64,000 nt of DNA, taken from positions 14,023,691-14,087,690 of the forward strand of contig OZ023185.1 of the NCBI GenBank assembly GCA_963995505.1, given 5' to 3'. The translations under genes were made by a program, and so were the position numbers. The first letter of the stretch is position 1, and every line of letters starts with the position of its first letter. Source of the DNA: Hypericum androsaemum. Taxonomy: Eukaryota > Streptophyta > Magnoliopsida > Malpighiales > Hypericaceae. Positions 33,446 through 45,745 of the stretch are shown here, in pieces. The notes under the pieces were generated by a model. That model searched no databases and was not told the origin of the DNA. It worked only from the letters and a program-made list of their open reading frames with translations.

Positions 33446-36400
33446 TATTTTATAAATCATCTTCAACCATCATCTTCAATGTCACCTTCAACCATAATCT
33501 TCAACCATCATCTTGACGTACAAATCGACAGAGTGAGCCAAGAACAAAAAAATCAAGATGAAGAATCAAGGATAGCATCCATTAAGACCAAGGAACCCAT
33601 ATCAAGAACAATTAAGTTCATATCTTTTCAAGGTGATTTTAAGCATCAGTTAAGTTCAAAACCCATATCAAGAACAATTAAGCATATGTTAAGTTCATAA
33701 CTGAGATCCATCTCCTCGTCCTTCTCTTCCTCCGCCCTCCCTCTCTCTCCGTTCTCCGAAGTTAATTCTCTGTCGCGTCAAAAGACCGCTCACCGTCCTT
33801 CTCTAATTGGGTAATTTTACAGTTTAAGCAGCGGCGCCATCGTCGGAGGGAGTAGCGTTAGCGATATCGCTGTCAGGCTTAAACCTAGTAACCCTAGAAC
33901 TGACCAGAAGCTGCCGCCATAGAGAAGTTTCTTAACAGGGATTGTCGTCTTCAACTCAACCCTACCGACGGATCCACCAACGTCGAGGACCACCGTCAGA
34001 TTTTTATCGCCGCCGGCATCATCAGACCATCGACGTCGACCTTCTCCACTGGGCTGGTTTAGGTTGAGAGGGGGAGGAGAGATAAAGGGAGAAATGGGAG
34101 AGAGGCTAGTGATAGTTTAGGTTGAGAAGGAAGAGGAGAGAGAACGTGAGAAAGGGGAAAAGAAGAAAAAGATAAAAATAACCTGTGTGGTCTTAACCTT
34201 TGGATCTAGCTTATTTTTTATTTAGAGCAATTTAATGGCTCTTATTTTATCCAGATTAGTCCTGGTGAGTTTTGTACATCCAGGACCAAATCCATTCCCT
34301 CTAAACCAAGGCCGCCGCCGTTCAAAAGCTTGAGGTCCAATTTCTCCTTTTTATTGTATGAATTTTTTTGTTTGGTTTTTTTTTGTTCCAAAATTAATCA
34401 GAGAATTAGTCATTAGGGTTCTTAAGGCATTGTAAACCAACGAAATTATTGTGGCTGATTGATGATGACGACCTTAGTGACCGACGATGACAACCTGACG
34501 CCGCCACCGAGGTCGCTGCTCGTCGCCCGTTAAACAAGAAATCCTAGCGAGCGGAGAATAAAAGACAATAATACTACGCGTGAATTATAACCGTCAGATC
34601 TTACACATAATTAATAAACCTATCTAATGGCTCCCTTTTCATCTAAGTTGGTCCTGACTAATTTTTCAAGTTAGATCTAAATCAGTTCCCCTAAATATTA
34701 ACCTTCTAGCCAGTAGAGTAAAATAGGGATATATATGTTGCCCCAAAGAGGGTTTCACCTAGTTGTCAAAAGATTTTTAACAGAATGACACAAGGTTAAA
34801 CGAATTAGCGAAAATTTAGGGTTCAATTTTTTATCAGTATAATAATTTGTGTACAAATGTACTTATAAAAAAATATAAAAATACATAATAGAACACCTCA
34901 AAAAGGTACATGGCAGAAAATTCTTGTGATGATTAAAGATAAATTGAGTTGACACATTGTGATTTAGTTCAGCATAAGACTTGCAAGAGATTAAGATAGG
35001 GAAGATGAAAGGAGCACTCTCCTTATTGAGGAGAAACAAAACCAGTCGCCGCTATTTATTTATTTTTTGGCGGAATCGGTATGCTCCTTTATTGTTTATT
35101 GTTTATTTATTGAGATAACTACTTTTTTTTAATTACTTAAATATAATAGGGTTAATAATAATAAATTAGCTCAGAGTAGGTTACTAATTTTCTGCGAAAA
35201 GGAATCCAAATAGAAATCACATTGATTCTCGATATGCTACATGTGGGATCGACTACATATTTCAGATTGCATGTTAATAAACTCATTACCAAAATAAATG
35301 TTAGCTATGCATTTCCAAAAAAATGTGTAAAATGTTAATACTCTTTGGATGTACTTATGGCTCGTTTGCCTTTCACAATAACGTGATATATAGAATTGCC
35401 CATTAAACGAGGTTAATCCTCCCCTATTTGTTTCTCCATTCTGTGCAGTCCAACCTTTAAAAATGTATATACTACGTATAAGAGTGACGCTACTATTAAT
35501 TCCTTGATTTTAACCTTTTTAAGAGTAATAATACGCATATATACTTATCAAAAATAAAATATGTCTATTCAGAGTATTAGTACAATAGGGTTAGTAATTC
35601 ATACGTACATACACTTGTACGCATATACGCACACGAATACGCATACACACATGTCGTTAAGCGGGAATGCCTGTCAATGCTAGTTATACACTTGATGGTG
35701 CATAGAATGAGTTGATTAAAGCTTTAATTATAACATTCTATTACCTTTTTTTTGTAAATAACATTCCATTACCTTACTTCATCATTAATTTGCTGTTGTT
35801 CTCACAACGAAGAAAAAGGGTTGGTGATCCTCATCATGAACGTGTCTACTTCTCAAATAGCGGCGAATTGAATTCTATCAATCAAGTTACTATGTCCATC
35901 CCAAGTGGGAAATTAGGAAAAACGAAAAAACTTGCTGCAGTGCAAATAATTTCCAAACCGGGATAGTCTCGTGGTCAGAAAAAAAGTATCGAAAAAAAGG
36001 AAAGATACCAATATCGCAAAAAGGAAAGAAACCAATCATAAAAGATCCTTGCCTACTAGTCTAATAGTAAAATCTATTCACGAGTACGACTTGGCGAATC
36101 GAATAATTATAATATTATATATATTTTTAATTTTATGGTAAATTTTATTTTTTTATAAGTAAACTTTATTCCAACGAAATATACAGATACATAAAACACT
36201 TGTTAGCGACTTTGCTACTGAACAGACTCGGGGGTGTTTTCTTGTTTTTAGGGTGTTAAATTATGCATGGCGGTATATTTTCGGGTGCTCTTTTCTCCGA
36301 CCTTGAGTTTTCTATGGGTTTTTACCACAGCGGAGTTTTTACCGAGGCATAGCTTATTTTATACCGTATATGTTTAATTAAAAGATCAATATTAAATATT

Positions 36401-36692
36401 ACCGATCAACACGAAAGGATCGATATAAAATTATTCAAATTATTGGTAAAACAAAATTAACCGTGACGGGATAGCTCAAAGCCATTGAACCAAGAAGAGA
36501 TGTACATTGCACCAAGAAGAGATGTGTACATCTCAATGTCCTTTTCCTTTTTGGGAGTCGCCAACCGGGACATGTGGGCTAATATAATTTCTTTCCTGTG
36601 ATTTGACGCTGTCCTTCTTCTAGGGCTTTCGCCGAGTTATCCTTCTCGTTTTCTTTTTCCGGATAAGTTCACTGGGTTATCTGTGTCAAATA
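33446..36692. other. Intergenic with diffuse repeats
   Basis: A GC-richer stretch at 33710-34060 (CGCCGCCGG-type words) looks like degenerate gene or leader sequence but gives only broken frames; no family recognised. Two direct, diverged copies of a block with AATGGCTC and GGTCCTG/AGTCCTG occur at about 34225-34305 and 34625-34705 and may be ends of an old DNA transposon. The rest is AT-rich with nothing recognisable. Confidence 0.4.
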
Positions 36693-36700
36693 GTTTTATG

Positions 36701-37556
36701 CCTAGTTTTTAAATATACGGTCCGATTGGCAATCCCACTAATCTGACCATGAATACCTCAAATTACCGGTTAAGAAATAGTGGTTAGGACGGAAACCTAA
36801 CGAACCGAACAAATTTTGGTCAGATCAGATGATCAGATTGAAAATTTGAGGGGGGAAAATTTTGGTCGTTAGGTTGAGGGACAAATTGGAAAGAAAAAAA
36901 ACACAATGTCCCCAACCCCCAATTTGTTACATCTCTTCATCTTCAACCCTTCAGATCGATCATCAAGCAGCCTTCTCTCCTCCAACTAATCTTCAACCCT
37001 TCAAATCGATCTTCAACCCATCTGCCCCCTCTCAAGTAGACAGCAAACAAGTAGGACACACCAAACGACCCATGTATACATGCTTCTATCTCCCTTATAC
37101 TTCGGCACATAACTTTCGAGAAACCCTAGCTAACCAAATTAGCAAACAAAAGAGAAATTAGAGGAGGGAAAGTTGAGGAACTTGGGGCTTTTCTCACGAG
37201 CACCTGGTTCGACGTGGCACCCGCGACGCGAGAGAGAGAGCGCGTCCTCCGCCTTCTGATTTTTTTGGGTTCATGGAAACAAAGTGACGAATCAGTGATG
37301 CAAGGGCGAAGATCTAAAAATCGAATTGGGAAAAAGGAAAGGGAAGTGCGGGTAGCTGTCGCTATTAAGTACCCAAGAATGAGATCGGAAGTGAGGGGAG
37401 ATGGGGTTGTTCTTATTGAGCAGGACGCCATGATTTTTGCTTGTTGAGAGAAGAACACTGGGGTAGTGGAAAGGCTTAAAAGCTCTGGCCGACCGGTCGA
37501 TTTGGAGGTCGGACCAATTCTCGGGTTGACTTCCGCATCGTTTTTTTAAAACAATG
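36701..37556. mobile_element. hAT-like non-autonomous element, copy 2, with open frame
   Basis: Ends CCTAGTTTTTAAATA and (reverse complement) CATTGTTTTAAAAAAA, with perfect 8-bp flanks GTTTTATG (36693-36700 and 37557-37564). The terminal GACCGGTC/GGTC-type motifs match copies 1 and 3, but the 856-bp interior is different and longer and includes an open frame that looks like captured gene sequence. No hAT transposase. Confidence 0.75.
37126..37431 (-). pseudogene. Possible captured gene fragment inside the hAT element
   Basis: A 102-codon frame from the ATG at 37431 starts MASCSIRTTPSPLTS and is Ser/Arg/Pro-rich with RRRRTRSLSR, somewhat like a plastid targeting peptide. No domain recognised. 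It may be only the 5' end of a host gene, or a chance frame. Confidence 0.25.
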
Positions 37557-37564
37557 GTTTTATG

Positions 37565-39331
37565 CTTGATAAATAATTTCACTGTTAAAACTATAAGAAT
37601 TTCGCAATGTGTGGTTTCTGTTGAAAAATTATTCTGATTAATTATTATTGTCATACAATAATTGACATATTCTATACAAATAATATATGAAATATATAGT
37701 TAGATAATATTGAAATAGCAGATAATATTCACAATAATATTTTGAGCAAACTGTCGATACATCGTATTCTTGGAGATCACGTTATTCGGATTCAATCCTC
37801 TTCTTTGAATATCACAAATTCAGATTTAATTCTATATGAGGCCACAACAAGCCGTGCACCCTTATGCTCGAATTACTCGTCTATGTTGCTTCACGTCTGA
37901 AAGATAAGTAAGCTCCCAAGGTACAATGCACAATCACTCGATCAGAAGGAAGCGGCAATCTTATTTACATGCGAACCCTTAGAAGTCGGAAAACTCAAGC
38001 CTGGTGTAAAAATGAGTATGCATATGGAATGCTAAGGGGAGAGAGGAGAGTTTTAACTAAATGTGAATATTTGGTATGTTTCAAATGAGATGAGGAGACT
38101 TTCTTTTATAGGCCAACTTTGAGACCATGTTAAATTCCGGAATAATGGCGATCATTAATTCTTCTATTAACAATAGTCAATAAATGGACGGTTACAATCA
38201 TTAATACCCTTATTAAGCATTGTCAATAAATAAGCAGTTACATGAGCCATAAATCTCAAATCCACGACGGCAAAATCATATCACTTTGAACTTAATTTTT
38301 ATTCACACCAAAAATTGATTTTTCACAATTATCATTTATCGTTACGAAACTTTCTTATGAATTTTGCATTGAAAACACCAAAAATCTATTAATATGATCT
38401 GTGATTTAATTAGCTCAATATTCCTAAAAAATTATATTTAATTAAATTTTTTCATCTAATTAATCTCTTAGGCCCAAGTCCAACGTATACATTTGTTGGG
38501 TCAACCTCCTCTTACAATTAAAAATCTAATTCTCCAATATTTTGACACTGAAATATTATCAAAATTTCTTTAAACATAAATTATCACATTTTCACTAAAT
38601 CACAATTTCACTCATAATGTCGACCACTACATGTGATTTGATACTTTCTCTTTTTGATATTTTATAGTTAAACACGTTATTTTTATCAAATGGTTTCCAG
38701 TATTCATCAATATAGCGAGATCAATATTTTTGGTTGGAATTTACCTATCAAAAAAATATTTTAAACATCATTGTAGTAATTTTTATGTAAATGTATTTAA
38801 ATTATCAAAATTTTAATTTTAATCATTTTAAAACTAAAAAATGTAATCTTCTCTTGATAACCTCTCATAATTTTTTCGGTCTCAATGATGTCAGAAAAAC
38901 TACTGTACTTGAGTGTTGCTATCGGATCACAATTTAATGATATCTCTTAAAGTTCAAATTCGATATATCTTTGAAAATTATAATTATTTTATTTGGATCA
39001 ACTCTGATTTATTCAACAAATAAATCAGAAATCAGGAAAAAAAATTAGGAAATCAATCAAAGTACAATGTGTCAAAATATTTATTTTTCTTTTTTCTTTA
39101 TTAAAATTTTGAATTTTAGCTTTTTCAACATTGTGCTATAGTTCTACGGAGTTCATCAATTTCGCTCAACCGAATCCAACCATAATGCACAAAATAATAC
39201 ATGCACGGTCATCCAAAAATAATAGCTGTTTGTCAGCAACAGCATCGTCAAGCTTAACTCCGAGATATTTCCATCCACTATGACATATGACATCAACCAA
39301 AAAATGGTCGGTGACGTTTTGCCACTCCATC
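37565..39331. other. Intergenic
   Basis: AT-rich, with no gene or repeat recognised on either strand. Confidence 0.5.
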
Positions 39332-39342
39332 TTGGAAAGGGT

Positions 39343-40262
39343 TCTCTCTCTATATTTTAGAAAGAGATTTATCTACCAAAAAAGGGAGTTATAATTCTAG
39401 GGTTTTTTAAACCCTTGCATCTGCCGTACACTTCTTCTTGCTCTTGAGCAATTTTCTCCGGATCCGGTGTCTTTTGGACTCGCCCATCAACTCTCTCGCC
39501 ACAAGCAATCAAAACAGGAGCTCTACACGATTACCAGCAGCTCCGGGCGTTCTCCAACCGTCCTCCGATCACCGGCGAGCCTCGCTTCTTCACTCCGACC
39601 ACCATCTCACCGGATCCAGCCACCACCGTCCAGATCTGTCCTCCGAGGTGCTGGCCTAGTGTTTTGCTGCCGTGGTTGCTCGGCCCTCTCTTTCGAAGTT
39701 TCTTGGCCCCACCTACGGCGTACCAGTGCAGGCCCTGCTCTAGTTCTAGCGGGGATGGTCACCATAGACCACCTCCGGCTTCCTGTCTATTTTTATGGCC
39801 TTATTTATGCTTATTTCGTATTAAGTCTTTGTTTTTTCAATTTGGCTTCATGCTTTATCCAGGTGCTAATGTTGATCTATTACAGGCTCGTGGCTATTTC
39901 GATCTTGGTTGGTTATGGCCGACCTTTCTTCGGGTATGCCTGGAATATAACGAAGGTCTTTTCGGAGGCATATGTGCTTTGTTGCATCTCCGGTGTAATT
40001 TTATACATGTTGGTTACCTTTTTGGTCAACAATGATTTGGTTTGGCTGTTCTCTTTCGAGTTGCTTCCAGCTCTCGTTGTTGAGAACATTGTCATGGTCT
40101 CTTTCTCTACCATGTTGTCTTTGTGGTTCTTTTGCGCTAGGTTCACCCCTTGTTGTTCTATGTTATTGTCTTGTTTTACTATCCATGTATTTGCTTTCAT
40201 CTCTGTAATCATTTATTTAGATTTTTTGACATAATATATTTTATGTTTATCCTAAAAAAAAT
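39343..40262 (+). mobile_element. LINE-like or retroposed insertion with poly-A end
   Basis: An 11-bp direct repeat TTGGAAAGGGT flanks it (39332-39342 and 40263-40273) and it ends in CCTAAAAAAAA, the pattern left by LINE-type target-primed insertion. The 3' end (TTTTATGTTTATCC then A) resembles plant LINE tails, and the start carries a CTAGGGTTTT leader. A plus-strand open frame (39467-40234) has no ATG near its start and encodes a hydrophobic, Cys-rich product with no endonuclease or RT motif. It is non-autonomous: either an internally deleted LINE or a retroposed transcript. Confidence 0.6.
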
Positions 40263-40273
40263 TTGGAAAGGGT

Positions 40274-41181
40274 CGGCTTTAGTACTTCTAGTTCCAACAA
40301 CCTGGTGCTGCTGACGAAATAATAGTACATTAATGTGAGGTTAACCATGGTATTCAATACGGCTAACATAGTATACATTAATGGTTAACCAATTTTAGCT
40401 AAGATCTATCACCTATTTGATCAATTATCTGTTAAAACCATTAATAAAAATCAAACGATTAACATGTGTTACTTCATATTGTTGATGATGATTCGATTTA
40501 TGTTATCATTGAGAAAAAAAAATTTAATTTGGCTCGATTAGTACATCATGCGGCTAACAACGGTACGTCTCGACTAACAATGATATAACATGCTTTTAAA
40601 TACAAAATTAAAAATTATCCCTGTGTAATATTTGATATTACAAATTTGTTATTGTGCATGCAAATTAACACACGTTATCCGGACTCTGCTGCCTAGCCCA
40701 AAAAGGGCTCATCATGGGAAGTACGGATGCTATTTTTGCAAGATGACAAAATTTAAACATATGCGGTTACCTCCTTGTAAATATATATCAGAAATTCACT
40801 GCTAAATAATTATGGTGTTCAACTGTAAATGGTATGCTTATACAATAGCGGTAAATTTGAATAACAAACGTTCACCAAAATATATATGATTACATATGGA
40901 AAAGCTAATATATGTTTACTGCGCATTAACGCTGACAATTTATATGCGAATAATGTGTCGCACTAATTGCGACATAAGCTTGCCGACGGGCGACGTGGAA
41001 GCGATCTTGATAGTTTTGCTGTTTACAAAATAAACTCTTATTTAATTGAGGTTGATTTAAGTGACCAGTGATTTTAATTCTCTTAATATTTTTTAAGTTT
41101 AAAATTAACAAACTGAAAAAAGTATTATAGTACTATTAAATTATACTATTGTTCCTGAATTTGTTTTTTTAGGGTGAATTG
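40274..41181. other. Intergenic
   Basis: AT-rich, no feature recognised. Confidence 0.5.
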
Positions 41182-41548
41182 TGTTGGGAATGGCTCGAAA
41201 TAAATTGGGCCTAGCGGTTGCCAGGGGATACAAACAGAATATTTGGAAAGCAGATGACCAAGCGCCTGCTAGGTCTAGCGACCGCGTGTACTACAAAGTA
41301 GTTCCTATTTTGCTCAGACTCTTATTTTAGACTCTTAGGGCGACGACCTAGATATATTTCCTGATGTGCAACTTTTATCTAATATATAAAGACATATTAC
41401 CCTAGTTAATGTATGACTTTGTGACTCAGATCTCATCAATAAAAGTTATTCTTTCTCTGTGTGGATGTAGGTATTAGGCCGAACTATATAATCTCTTATG
41501 TCCATTATTCTTTGTGCGTTCTTGTCCTCTTGTAGTGATTTTCTAACA
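41182..41548 (+). repeat. 5' LTR of Tnt1-like element
   Basis: 367 bp, starting TGTTGGGAATGGC and ending TTTTCTAACA. Confidence 0.85.
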
Positions 41549-41710
41549 ACTGGTATCAGAGCTAAGGTGGAGGATCGCGAGTCATGACGCGAAGTTTGTC
41601 ATGGTGAAGTTCGATGGTAATTGAATTTTGGGTTATGACAAAGGCGTGTCAAAGACCTGCTACTGCAACAAGGGACGGTCAACACGCTCTCGAAAAAGAA
41701 GCCTGAGAAG

Positions 41711-43051
41711 ATGGAGGAGCAAGAGTGGAAAGAGATGGAGGAGCAAGAGTGGAAAGAGATGGAGGCCAAGGCGGTGGCGACGGTTCACTTGTGTTTGGTG
41801 GATGACGTGATGTATCATGTCATGGATGAGAAGTCAGTAGCTGGGGTTTGGAAGAAATTGGAGCATATGTATATGTCAAAGTCTCTGTCGAACAAGCTTT
41901 ATATTAAGCAAAGGTTGTACGGGCTAAAGATGATGGAGGGCACAGATTTGAGCCAACATATCAACGATTTTAATCAACTAGTGAGTGATTTGATAAGGGT
42001 CGATGTGAAGTTCGGAGATGAATACAAGGCATTGTTGCTGCCGAATTTCTCACCAAGTTCCTACGAGAGTTTGGTTACAACTTTAACTTGGGGCAAAGAG
42101 TCTTTGGTGTTGCATGATATCACTAGTGCCCTACTAGGGTTTCATCAAAGGGAGAAGGCTGCAATGAATGAGGAGAAAGGCTGGTTGTGAGAGGAAGTTA
42201 TGGTCGTGGAGAAGGAAAACATGGAAGATGATCCAAGTCGGGGTCAAGGAGATTTAAAGAAAATTGCCTCGAGTGTAGAGAAAAGAGGCATGTGAAGAAG
42301 GATTGGATTATCCAAGAAGAGCTGGGACAACGAGGAAAAAGGATCGACATCCAAGAATATTGCCTCATATTCGGACAGATCAGATGGTGATTGTCATTTT
42401 GACTTATCAAGTCTGAAGCATCCTAGTGATTTTTAAATTTTGGATAGCGCGTGCTCTTTCCACATGACGCCCAATATGGATTGTTTTGATGTCTCCAAGT
42501 TAGTTGATTTAGGTATAGTGACTATAGATGATGGTTCTACTTATGAAATTGCTGACATATGAGACTTGCGAATCAAGATATGGGATGGTGTTGAGAGAAA
42601 GTTGTGTGGGGTTAGGCATGTTCCAAAGTTGGAGAGAAATTTGATCTCATTATGAGCCTTGGATTATAGTGGGTACAACTATAAGGTTGTAGGCAGTTTA
42701 ATTGAGGTAGAAAAGGATGTTATGGTGGTGATGAAGGGTGAAAAAGATGCTAATATTATCTACAGCTTAGTGGGGGACACTATTATAGGTAGAGTCACCT
42801 CATTGGAGTCTCGTGGAGGTAGGAAACGCTATTGGCTTATGAGGTTAGATCGTATGAAGGAGTGAGTGCTTAACATGAATGATTTGAGTGCAGCCAAGAG
42901 GGTTCTAGGAATGAAAATTCGTGGAGACAAGGTTAGCAAGGCCCCGCTATGGTTGTCTGAAGGTGCATGCAAAGCAAAGGTGTTGGGTAGGTTTGCCATT
43001 GAGAATGAAAAACCATCGGTAACACCACCGGTGAATCAGTTATCTCACTAA
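41711..43051 (+). pseudogene. Tnt1-like gag-pol pseudogene
   Basis: Gag frame 41711-42190 carries LCLVDDVMYHVMDE, WKKLEHMYMSKSLSNKLY and LPSSY-like motifs of Tnt1/Tork gag. A duplicated WKEMEEQE run sits near its start. A broken knuckle (ECREKRHVKKDW) is near 42275. The protease reads ILDSACSFHMTPN (about 42440). The pre-integrase part LKR/LERNLISL lies at about 42630-42650, followed by VVMKGEKDANIIY. At 42866 the RT C-terminus starts (MNDLSAAKRVLGMKI.GD, then W.SEG...KVLGRF). Stops and frameshifts occur between blocks. Confidence 0.8.
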
Positions 43052-43538
43052 AGGCCGAACAGTGGAGTTCGTGATATGTCAAAGGTTTAACTATGTGGAA
43101 CAAAAGGCTACATATTGTATGCTATAGCTTGTAGCATTGGTTCGAGGTAAAACGTTCCAAGAAGGAAGCAGATCGAGGTTGTGGAGCATAGGGATGACCG
43201 AAAAAATAGAGGAGTGTCTATTGGCCACAAGGTTGCTTCAGTAGGTGAACTAGCAAGTTGGGATTCGATGGAGGTTGGAGAGAATATACCAAGCAAGCTT
43301 GGGAGTTTCTCGAGTTTGAGGAATGTCTCTAAGTGATTGACAAAGATTGAGAGAAAGTGTAGATGGTCTTATTAATGATAGTGTATCTATGGTTTGAGGT
43401 GGAGTCGAAAGATTCGCTTTGGTTTCGCAAGATCTCATGTTTCTTCAAGAGGTAATTTCTCGTCAAGTTGGAGTTTGTTGAAGTTCGGGTGAAGCTTCAT
43501 GGTTCTTTCAATGGATGATTTCTTGTCAATGTGGAGAT

Positions 43539-43938
43539 TGTTGGGAATGACTTAAAATCAATTAGGCCTGGCGGACGCTAGGGGGTGCAAACAGAATGTT
43601 TGGAAAGCTGATGATCTAACGCGAGCTAGAGGTCTAGCGTCTGCTAGGGTGTACTGTGAAGTTTTTCTGTTTTGTTTGGACTCTTGTTTTGGAGTCATAG
43701 GATGACCTAGATAGGTTTCTTGGTGTGCAATGGTTTGTCTAATATATAAAGACATGTTTTCACCAAAAAATATATATAAAGGCATGTTACCCAAGTTCAT
43801 GTATGGCTTTGTGACTCGGATCTAACCAATAAAAACTCTCATTTCTCTCAGTGGACGTAGGTATTATGCCGAACCATGTAATCTTTTGTGTCTATTGTTC
43901 TTTGTGTGTTCTTGTTCTCTTGTAGTGATTTCCTAATA
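43539..43938 (+). repeat. 3' LTR of Tnt1-like element
   Basis: Aligns with 41182-41548, with a short local duplication near 43750-43790 that makes it about 33 bp longer. Confidence 0.85.
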
Positions 43939-44691
43939 TATTAATTTTTTATATATGTAAAATAATATTACATATCAAAAGGTAACACCAAATTTGCACA
44001 ACTTCACTACACCAGTAGTACCGCAAACATTAATTATTGCCTAATAAAGATCAAAAGATATTCAACTAGGGTATATTGGTATATTGATGAGAAAATTACG
44101 AGGCAGCAGCGATTACATGGTATTGTGTAATGTTTGCTTCTTGATGGCTATCCAGTCTCATTTCTCATTTTCGTATCTCTTTTTTTAAAATAAGTTTTCG
44201 TATTTCATTTTAGTAGATCGAATGTAGCAGAATTCAAAATATCATCTTATTCCCAATTTCCTCTTTTTCTTTATAATTTTTACCAATAATCGAATAACTT
44301 CTGGGAACGTATCTTGCGCTGTCGGCCAGGCAACAAGTGAAATTTACAAGGAAAATGATGGTTTTCGAATCACACGTTTCATCTCATCGTTTATTGACAA
44401 AATAGCGTGGTCGTTGGTGGCCATGGGAATATTGTCTTTTCTTTTGTCCTTAAGCTAAAGTAGTGCAAGGCAACTGGGGAACTGCCCCACAAATCTTTTT
44501 TACCCTTTTAGGTGACAGCGAAAGTTATTTCCTACAGAAACCTTTTTTGTCCGTGCATGATTGGGCGAGTCCTGGAATTATAATTCAATTGAATTATTCA
44601 TAGTTATTTAGTAATCAAATGCGCAACAAGTTGTTTCAATAGATAAAAAACTTTAATTTTCAGTTTACTGATATCACATTTTTCGAAAAAT
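43939..44691. other. Intergenic
   Basis: No feature recognised. Confidence 0.5.
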
Positions 44692-44703
44692 AAATTGTTC
44701 ATT

Positions 44704-44806
44704 TTTTTAAAGGTAAATTATTATACCATGATAGTGCCAATGTTTAAACCTTGAACCTCCTAGATATTTATAACGTCTTGTGCGTTGGGTTACAAGTTAT
44801 TTGGTT
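44704..44806 (-). mobile_element. tRNA-derived SINE, same family as 13701-13813
   Basis: Minus strand shows TTGTAACCCAACGCACAAG (A-box region) and GGTTCAAGGTTTAAAC (B-box region). A perfect 12-bp target duplication AAATTGTTCATT lies at 44692-44703 and 44807-44818. Confidence 0.75.
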
Positions 44807-44818
44807 AAATTGTTCATT

Positions 44819-45678
44819 CTTCAAATTTTAAATCCACAAACATATTCTTATATTCTAGTATTTCTTTTAAAATAAAGGTTGAAATTTTTTAAAAAGTAAA
44901 AAAAAATTTACCTTGAATTTCTTAAGTTCAAAACAGGCATGCTTAGATTTAACCACGGTTAACTGTACCTTACAATTTTTTTAATTTCGTGACAATTATC
45001 GTAAATTATTAATTCGGTCACATTTTATAATTTTTCTATACTGTAATCCACTATCTTTTTAATTATATCGATGATATTCTAACCGTGATCAGACTAGCTT
45101 GGTGTTGAAAACATTTGATGTAACTTCTTATGATCTGACCGACTAACTTCACAAATCAACATAAAATTTTCTATTATTTTATCTTTATTCATACGCACCA
45201 TGAAAAAGTTTAGGAGTCACTCATCGTAAAATTACTCCATATCAAACATGCTTAATTATGAAGTTTTGTCATAATGTTTGCAAGAAAAATATTTTTTAAT
45301 ATATCTTAAAAGAGATACTACATTCGACCTAATCGGGTGGAGATAGAGGTAAATTTCTACCCTAAATGTTTTTAAATTCAAAATGTTGTGTGCTCAGAAA
45401 TATTAATGAGTGGGGAAAAATATTTATATAGTATACATGAACTTTTTAGACTTGAATATTTATTTATTTTTCATGGTTAAAGACTTGAATATTTATAGGT
45501 TTTCGTTGTTTGACACGATGTACTATAGTAATGATTATAGGCAAGAGTTATAAAGCCCAGGTCTCGATAATTTTTTAGTGGACTTTATCTCTGTATCTGT
45601 CGAGTCCACTATTTTCAGACCCTTAATTACTCCCAAGATCATGGTAGAATCATGATATGATCCGCGGGTAAATCATAC

Positions 45679-45745
<67 letters not shown>

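Larger units (their letters stand above)
41182..43938 (+). mobile_element. Ty1/Copia Tnt1/Tork-like element, internally deleted
   Basis: LTRs 41182-41548 and 43539-43938 start TGTTGGGAATG. A primer site TGGTATCAGAGC is at 41551-41562. Gag, protease and pre-integrase remnants are followed directly by the C-terminal end of RT, so integrase and most of RT are deleted, and RNase H is lost. No matching target duplication was found (AATTG against TATTA). Confidence 0.85.
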
